Source: CAVXXD01 sp963765625
GTDB taxonomy: Bacteria; Actinomycetota; Geothermincolia; Geothermincolales; Geothermincolaceae
Assembly: GCA_963765625.1 (NCBI GenBank)
Contig: CAVXXD010000006.1
Span: 62,001-126,000, forward strand
DNA: 64,000 nucleotides
Direction: 5' to 3'
Shown here piece by piece: positions 60,899-64,000 of the stretch. A program made the position numbers and the translations under genes. The notes beneath the pieces are model-generated. The model was not told the origin of the DNA, did no database searches, and saw nothing but the letters and a program-made list of their open reading frames with translations. How positions within the stretch are numbered: the stretch's first letter is position 1; every line of letters starts with the position of its first letter.

Positions 60899-62236
60899 AT
60901 GCATTACGCGGCACTGACCCATCCGGGGAAGGTCAGGGACATAAACGAAGACAACTTCTACGCTGACGGCTCGGTCTTCATCGTGGCCGACGGCATGGGT
61001 GGGCACCTGGCGGGCGAGGTGGCCAGCACCATGGCCATCGAGACATTCCTGGCCGGATTCACCTCCCGCCTGGCGGAAGGCGACATCCCCCGCATCATCG
61101 AGCGCGCCGTGCGGGACGCCAACACCGCCATCAAACAGGAGGCCTCGCTCTCCATTGAAAAAGAAGGCATGGGCACCACCTTCACCGTGGCGGTCACCCA
61201 GGGCAGCAACCTCTACCTGGGCCATGTCGGCGACAGCCGGGCTTACATGTTCTTAGACGGCAGGATGGAGCAGCTGACCGAGGACCATTCCCTGGTGGAG
61301 AGCCTGGTGCGGGCGGGCCGCATCACCCGCGAGCAGGCCCTGCACCATCCCCAGCGCAACATCATCACCCGAGCCCTGGGCATCGATGACGAAGTGCTGG
61401 TGGACATCTTCGAGGCAAAGATGCCGGGGCGGGGATGGCTGATGCTCTGCACCGACGGGCTCAACGGCATGGTCGAGGACGAACGACTCTCAGGGATCCT
61501 GGCCGCCGGAGGCGAGCCCGAAGAGATAGCCGGCCGGCTGGTGGAGGCGGCGCTGGAACGCGGAGGGGTCGACAACATCACCGTGGTCCTGGCCGACCTG
61601 GCCACCTACGATCCCGAGCAGGACTCACCCGGCGCTTTTATGTCCCCGGCGGAGGTAAAAGAGGCCATACCGGAGGAGGCCGGAGAACTCGTCTACGCAG
61701 CGGAACGCAACTGGCGCCCGCTGGCCTGGTTCACCCTGGGTGTTGCCCTGCTGTTGATCGTGACTACCCTCTTCCTGGTGCCCTTCTTTAAAAACCGCAG
61801 CTATTTCGTGGGGGTTGACGGCAACGGCACCATCGCCCTCTACCAGGGATTCCCCTGGAAACCTCTGGGGATAGACCTCAAGGAGCCCCACGAAGCCTCC
61901 GAAGCCCTGGCCATCAACCTTCCCGAATATAAACAGGAAAGGCTGCTCGATCCGGAGATCGTCAGCCTGGAAGAAGCAGAGCTGGAGTTCCGCTCCCTGA
62001 CGGGAGAAGCTCTTACCCACGTGAGAGCCCCCGACCTCATGGGGCTCGATTGGAAAAGTGCCAAGACAGCCGCCGGCCTCCTGGGCCTCAGGCTGGAGAG
62101 CCGGGACGGCGTGGATCCGGATCCCCGTTCACTGGTGGTGGCCCAGAGCCCTTCGGCCGGAGAACTCCTGGAACTCGACACCGTCATATACGTAGAATTA
62201 CAGGCCCCGGCACCCTCGATCGGGGGCGGGACTTAA
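60899..62236 (+). CDS. PP2C-family phosphatase with membrane helix and C-terminal PASTA domain
   Basis: A 445-residue Ser/Thr phosphatase of the PstP position. Metal-binding motifs NEDN (16-19), VADGMGGH (29-36), GHVGDSRAY and LCTDGLNGM, then GGVDNITVVLADL, make an active PP2C domain. A membrane helix (FTLGVALLLIVTTLFLVPFF, about 282-301) follows, and residues 377-434 are a PASTA domain (APDLMGLDWKSAKTAAGLLG; QSPSAGELLELDTVIYVEL), otherwise known from PknB kinases and PBPs. Coupling of an outside wall-binding domain to the phosphatase is unusual. Coupled to FHA upstream; 17 bases to rodA. Confidence 0.9.
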   Translation: MHYAALTHPGKVRDINEDNFYADGSVFIVADGMGGHLAGEVASTMAIETFLAGFTSRLAEGDIPRIIERAVRDANTAIKQEASLSIEKEGMGTTFTVAVTQGSNLYLGHVGDSRAYMFLDGRMEQLTEDHSLVESLVRAGRITREQALHHPQRNIITRALGIDDEVLVDIFEAKMPGRGWLMLCTDGLNGMVEDERLSGILAAGGEPEEIAGRLVEAALERGGVDNITVVLADLATYDPEQDSPGAFMSPAEVKEAIPEEAGELVYAAERNWRPLAWFTLGVALLLIVTTLFLVPFFKNRSYFVGVDGNGTIALYQGFPWKPLGIDLKEPHEASEALAINLPEYKQERLLDPEIVSLEEAELEFRSLTGEALTHVRAPDLMGLDWKSAKTAAGLLGLRLESRDGVDPDPRSLVVAQSPSAGELLELDTVIYVELQAPAPSIGGGT

Positions 62237-62253
62237 GAGAAACGTGAGCCGAT

Positions 62254-63570
62254 TTGGGTAACCTGATATTCCGGCTGGGGCTGGACAACCGCAGGCACAA
62301 CCGGGAACTGTTCCTCCTTCTGGGCGTCCTGATCATATCGTCCCTGGGCTTTCTCGGTGTGGACCTGGCCCGGGAGGACAGCTTCTCCTGGCAGTTCCTG
62401 TACTATCCCCTGGCCCTCTTCGGCATCTTCTTCCTGGCCCACCTGGTCGAGCGGTTCTTCCTGCCCGACGCGGATTTTCTGGTCATGCCACTCACCGCTC
62501 TCCTCTGCAACCTGGGGGTGATGATGCTCTGGCGCCTCGATACCCGGCTGGCCGGCCTGCAGTTCCTGTGGATCTCCATCGGGGTGGCCTGCTTCACGGT
62601 CCTGGTGCTGGTGCTGAGAAAGGTCGAGGTGCTGGCGGAATACAAATACATCATCGCCCTGGCCGCGCTGTTGCTGCTCTTCAGTACGTTCATCTTCGGC
62701 AAAGAAGTGAACGGGGCGCGCCTCTGGCTGGTGGCCGGCCCCTTCCGGTTCCAGCCTTCGGAGCTGGCCAAGATACTGCTGGCCATCTTCTTCGCCGCTT
62801 ACCTCGCCGACAAGAAGGAGATGCTGACGGAAGCCGGCCGCAGGGTGGGCGGCTTCGAGGTGCCCCACCTCAAGCATCTGGGGCCCCTGTTGACCATGTG
62901 GGCCCTCTCCCTGCTCCTGCTCATCTTCCAGAAGGACCTGGGGTCCTCCCTGCTCTTCTTCGGCATCTTCCTCGCCCTCATCTACGTGGCCACTTCCCGC
63001 GCCTCCTTCGTGGTCATCGGCCTGCTGCTCTTCCTGGTTGGGGCGACCTGCTGCTATTTCGCCTTCGCCCACGTCGAGCAGCGCGTCAAGGTATGGGTAG
63101 ACCCGCTCAACCCCGCGACCATCAACGACACCAGCTACCAGCCGGCCCAGTCCCTCTTCGCCATCGCCTCCGGCGGCATGGCCGGGACCGGCCTGGGGCG
63201 GGGCCACCCCGACTTCATCCCCGACGTCAGCACGGACTTCATCTTTTCCGCTTTCGCTGAGGAGCTCGGCCTGCTGGGAGCGGTGATCATCCTGCTGTGC
63301 TATCTCCTGCTGGCCTGGAGGGGGCTGCGCATCTCCCTCCACCGCTCAGACGACTTCGGCCGCCTGCTGGGCGTGGGCCTCACCGCCATCCTGGCCCTGC
63401 AATCCTTCGTCATCATCGGTGGGGTGACCCGACTGATCCCCCTCACCGGCATAACCCTGCCCTTCGTCAGCTACGGGGGTAGCTCCGTCTTCACCAATTT
63501 CATCCTGGTGGGACTGCTGCTGCTCCTCTCCAACCGGGCCAGGCGGGAGGAGGTGCCGGCGAATGGATAA
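62254..63570 (+). CDS. RodA/FtsW peptidoglycan glycosyltransferase (SEDS)
   Basis: SEDS-family glycan polymerase, about ten membrane helices in 438 residues. KEVNGARLWLVAGPFRFQPSELAKILLAIFFAAYL and FVSYGGSSVFTNFILVGLLLLLSN are the SEDS signatures; AEELGLLGAVIILLCYLLLAWRG is present. The order FHA-PP2C-SEDS-PBP matches the rodA/ftsW gene of the actinobacterial pknB locus, though RodA and FtsW cannot be told apart here. TTG start. Overlaps the PBP gene by eight bases. Confidence 0.9.
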   Translation: MGNLIFRLGLDNRRHNRELFLLLGVLIISSLGFLGVDLAREDSFSWQFLYYPLALFGIFFLAHLVERFFLPDADFLVMPLTALLCNLGVMMLWRLDTRLAGLQFLWISIGVACFTVLVLVLRKVEVLAEYKYIIALAALLLLFSTFIFGKEVNGARLWLVAGPFRFQPSELAKILLAIFFAAYLADKKEMLTEAGRRVGGFEVPHLKHLGPLLTMWALSLLLLIFQKDLGSSLLFFGIFLALIYVATSRASFVVIGLLLFLVGATCCYFAFAHVEQRVKVWVDPLNPATINDTSYQPAQSLFAIASGGMAGTGLGRGHPDFIPDVSTDFIFSAFAEELGLLGAVIILLCYLLLAWRGLRISLHRSDDFGRLLGVGLTAILALQSFVIIGGVTRLIPLTGITLPFVSYGGSSVFTNFILVGLLLLLSNRARREEVPANG

Positions 63571-64000
63571 GAACATCAGGAAACTGGGACTCTTCTACAT
63601 CCTGCTTATCGTGGTGCTCATCCTCAACCTCACCTGGCTGCAGGTGTTCAACAACAACGACATCACCGCCAACCCGGCCAACCCCCGCCGCCTGGTTGAG
63701 GAATACGGCATCCAGCGAGGGCGCATCCTGACCTCGGACGGGGTGCTGCTGGCGGAGAGCAATGAGACCACGGGAGCCATCAGGTACCAGCGCAACTACC
63801 CCCTGGGCGGGCTCTACGACGACGTCGTCGGCTACGACAGCCCGCAGTTGGGCCGCACGGGGATAGAGGAGCAGTACAACGACTACCTGCTGGCCAAGTC
63901 CAGGGTGCAGAGTACCCTCCAGAGGCTCACCCGCACCGACAAGGAAGGCTACGACGTCACCTTGACCATCGAGAGCGCCGTGCAGGAAGCGGCGGCGGAA
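63563..64000 (+). CDS. pbpA: class B penicillin-binding protein, N-terminal part (cut by window end)
   Basis: The first 146 residues of a PbpA-type transpeptidase: short cytoplasmic start, one membrane helix (LFYILLIVVLILNLTWLQVF), then the dimerisation region IQRGRILTSDGVLLAES and GLYDDVVGYDSPQLGRTGIEEQYNDYLL. The catalytic SxxK lies beyond the window. Paired with the SEDS gene, with start inside its end (ATG overlaps). Likely works with the upstream RodA/FtsW protein. Confidence 0.88.
   Translation, partial: MDKNIRKLGLFYILLIVVLILNLTWLQVFNNNDITANPANPRRLVEEYGIQRGRILTSDGVLLAESNETTGAIRYQRNYPLGGLYDDVVGYDSPQLGRTGIEEQYNDYLLAKSRVQSTLQRLTRTDKEGYDVTLTIESAVQEAAAE

Overview
The window is a GC-rich bacterial chromosome segment that fits a deep-branching, probably anaerobic member of the Actinomycetota, of the Geothermincolia or Coriobacteriia kind; this placement is an inference. 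Supporting marks are a PadR regulator next to inositol-1-phosphate synthase (the arrangement known from Mycobacterium), an FHA - PP2C phosphatase - RodA - PBP cell-division cluster, the MurT/GatD lipid II amidation pair, several probable leaderless promoters, and a secreted protein with WYLAEGSTGEGFETW-type repeats. Anaerobic or acyl-CoA metabolism is suggested by a 2-hydroxyacyl-CoA dehydratase activator with DUF3343, FmdE, HypA/HypB, an Ipd-type and a CaiB-type CoA-transferase, and nickel-pincer (Lar) genes. No rRNA, tRNA, CRISPR array, prophage or transposase was seen.

Layout. 1-5.4 kb: end of glpK, an esterase, DUF3343 plus dehydratase activator, a RelE-type toxin-antitoxin pair, a TetR regulator divergent from an EamA exporter. 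5.4-10.5 kb: saccharopine-dehydrogenase-like protein, UDP-glucuronate decarboxylase, thioesterase, SipW-type signal peptidase, and a protein with two CxxCGLP modules. 10.5-14.5 kb: larA facing a larE-larC-LOG operon. 14.5-17.9 kb: metallo-beta-lactamase fold protein, padR-ino1, a Cys-rich DUF3795 protein. 17.8-25.5 kb: GH38 mannosidase and a tandem triplication of a CrtI-like flavoprotein whose second and third copies are riddled with frame breaks. 25.5-33.3 kb: mnmA, nfo, yjbQ, lysA, a degenerate PP2C-like protein and a DinG-type helicase. 33.4-36.9 kb: large secreted repeat protein. 37-44.7 kb: PflX-like radical SAM protein, a lipoprotein, FmdE, crotonase, and the murT-gatD-glycosyltransferase operon. 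44.8-50 kb: RmlC-like protein, a Lys/Ala/Pro histone-tail protein, uppS, class II aldolase, ECF sigma/anti-sigma pair. 50-55.8 kb: Ipd-like CoA-transferase, hypAB, CaiB-type transferase, small proteins. 55.8-60.3 kb: iscS with its Rrf2 regulator and a P-type cation ATPase. 60.4-64 kb: the FHA/PP2C-PASTA/rodA/pbpA cluster, cut by the window edge.

Many otherwise well-conserved genes are broken by single-base shifts (thioesterase, signal peptidase, zinc-ribbon protein, nfo, yjbQ, pseudophosphatase, dinG, caiB, iscS, flavoprotein copies 2 and 3). In most cases removing or adding one base restores a textbook motif, so uncorrected sequence errors are the first explanation; the density in the flavoprotein copies could also be real decay. 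For those genes one span is given with a note on where the frame breaks.

Most worth following up: the PP2C phosphatase carrying its own PASTA domain, the LarA with the substrate-binding lysine replaced by glutamine, the two-module zinc-ribbon protein, the triplicated flavoprotein with a conserved hairpin before copies 2 and 3, two families of palindromic repeats, and a set of TANNNT-N6/7-ATG leaderless promoters.
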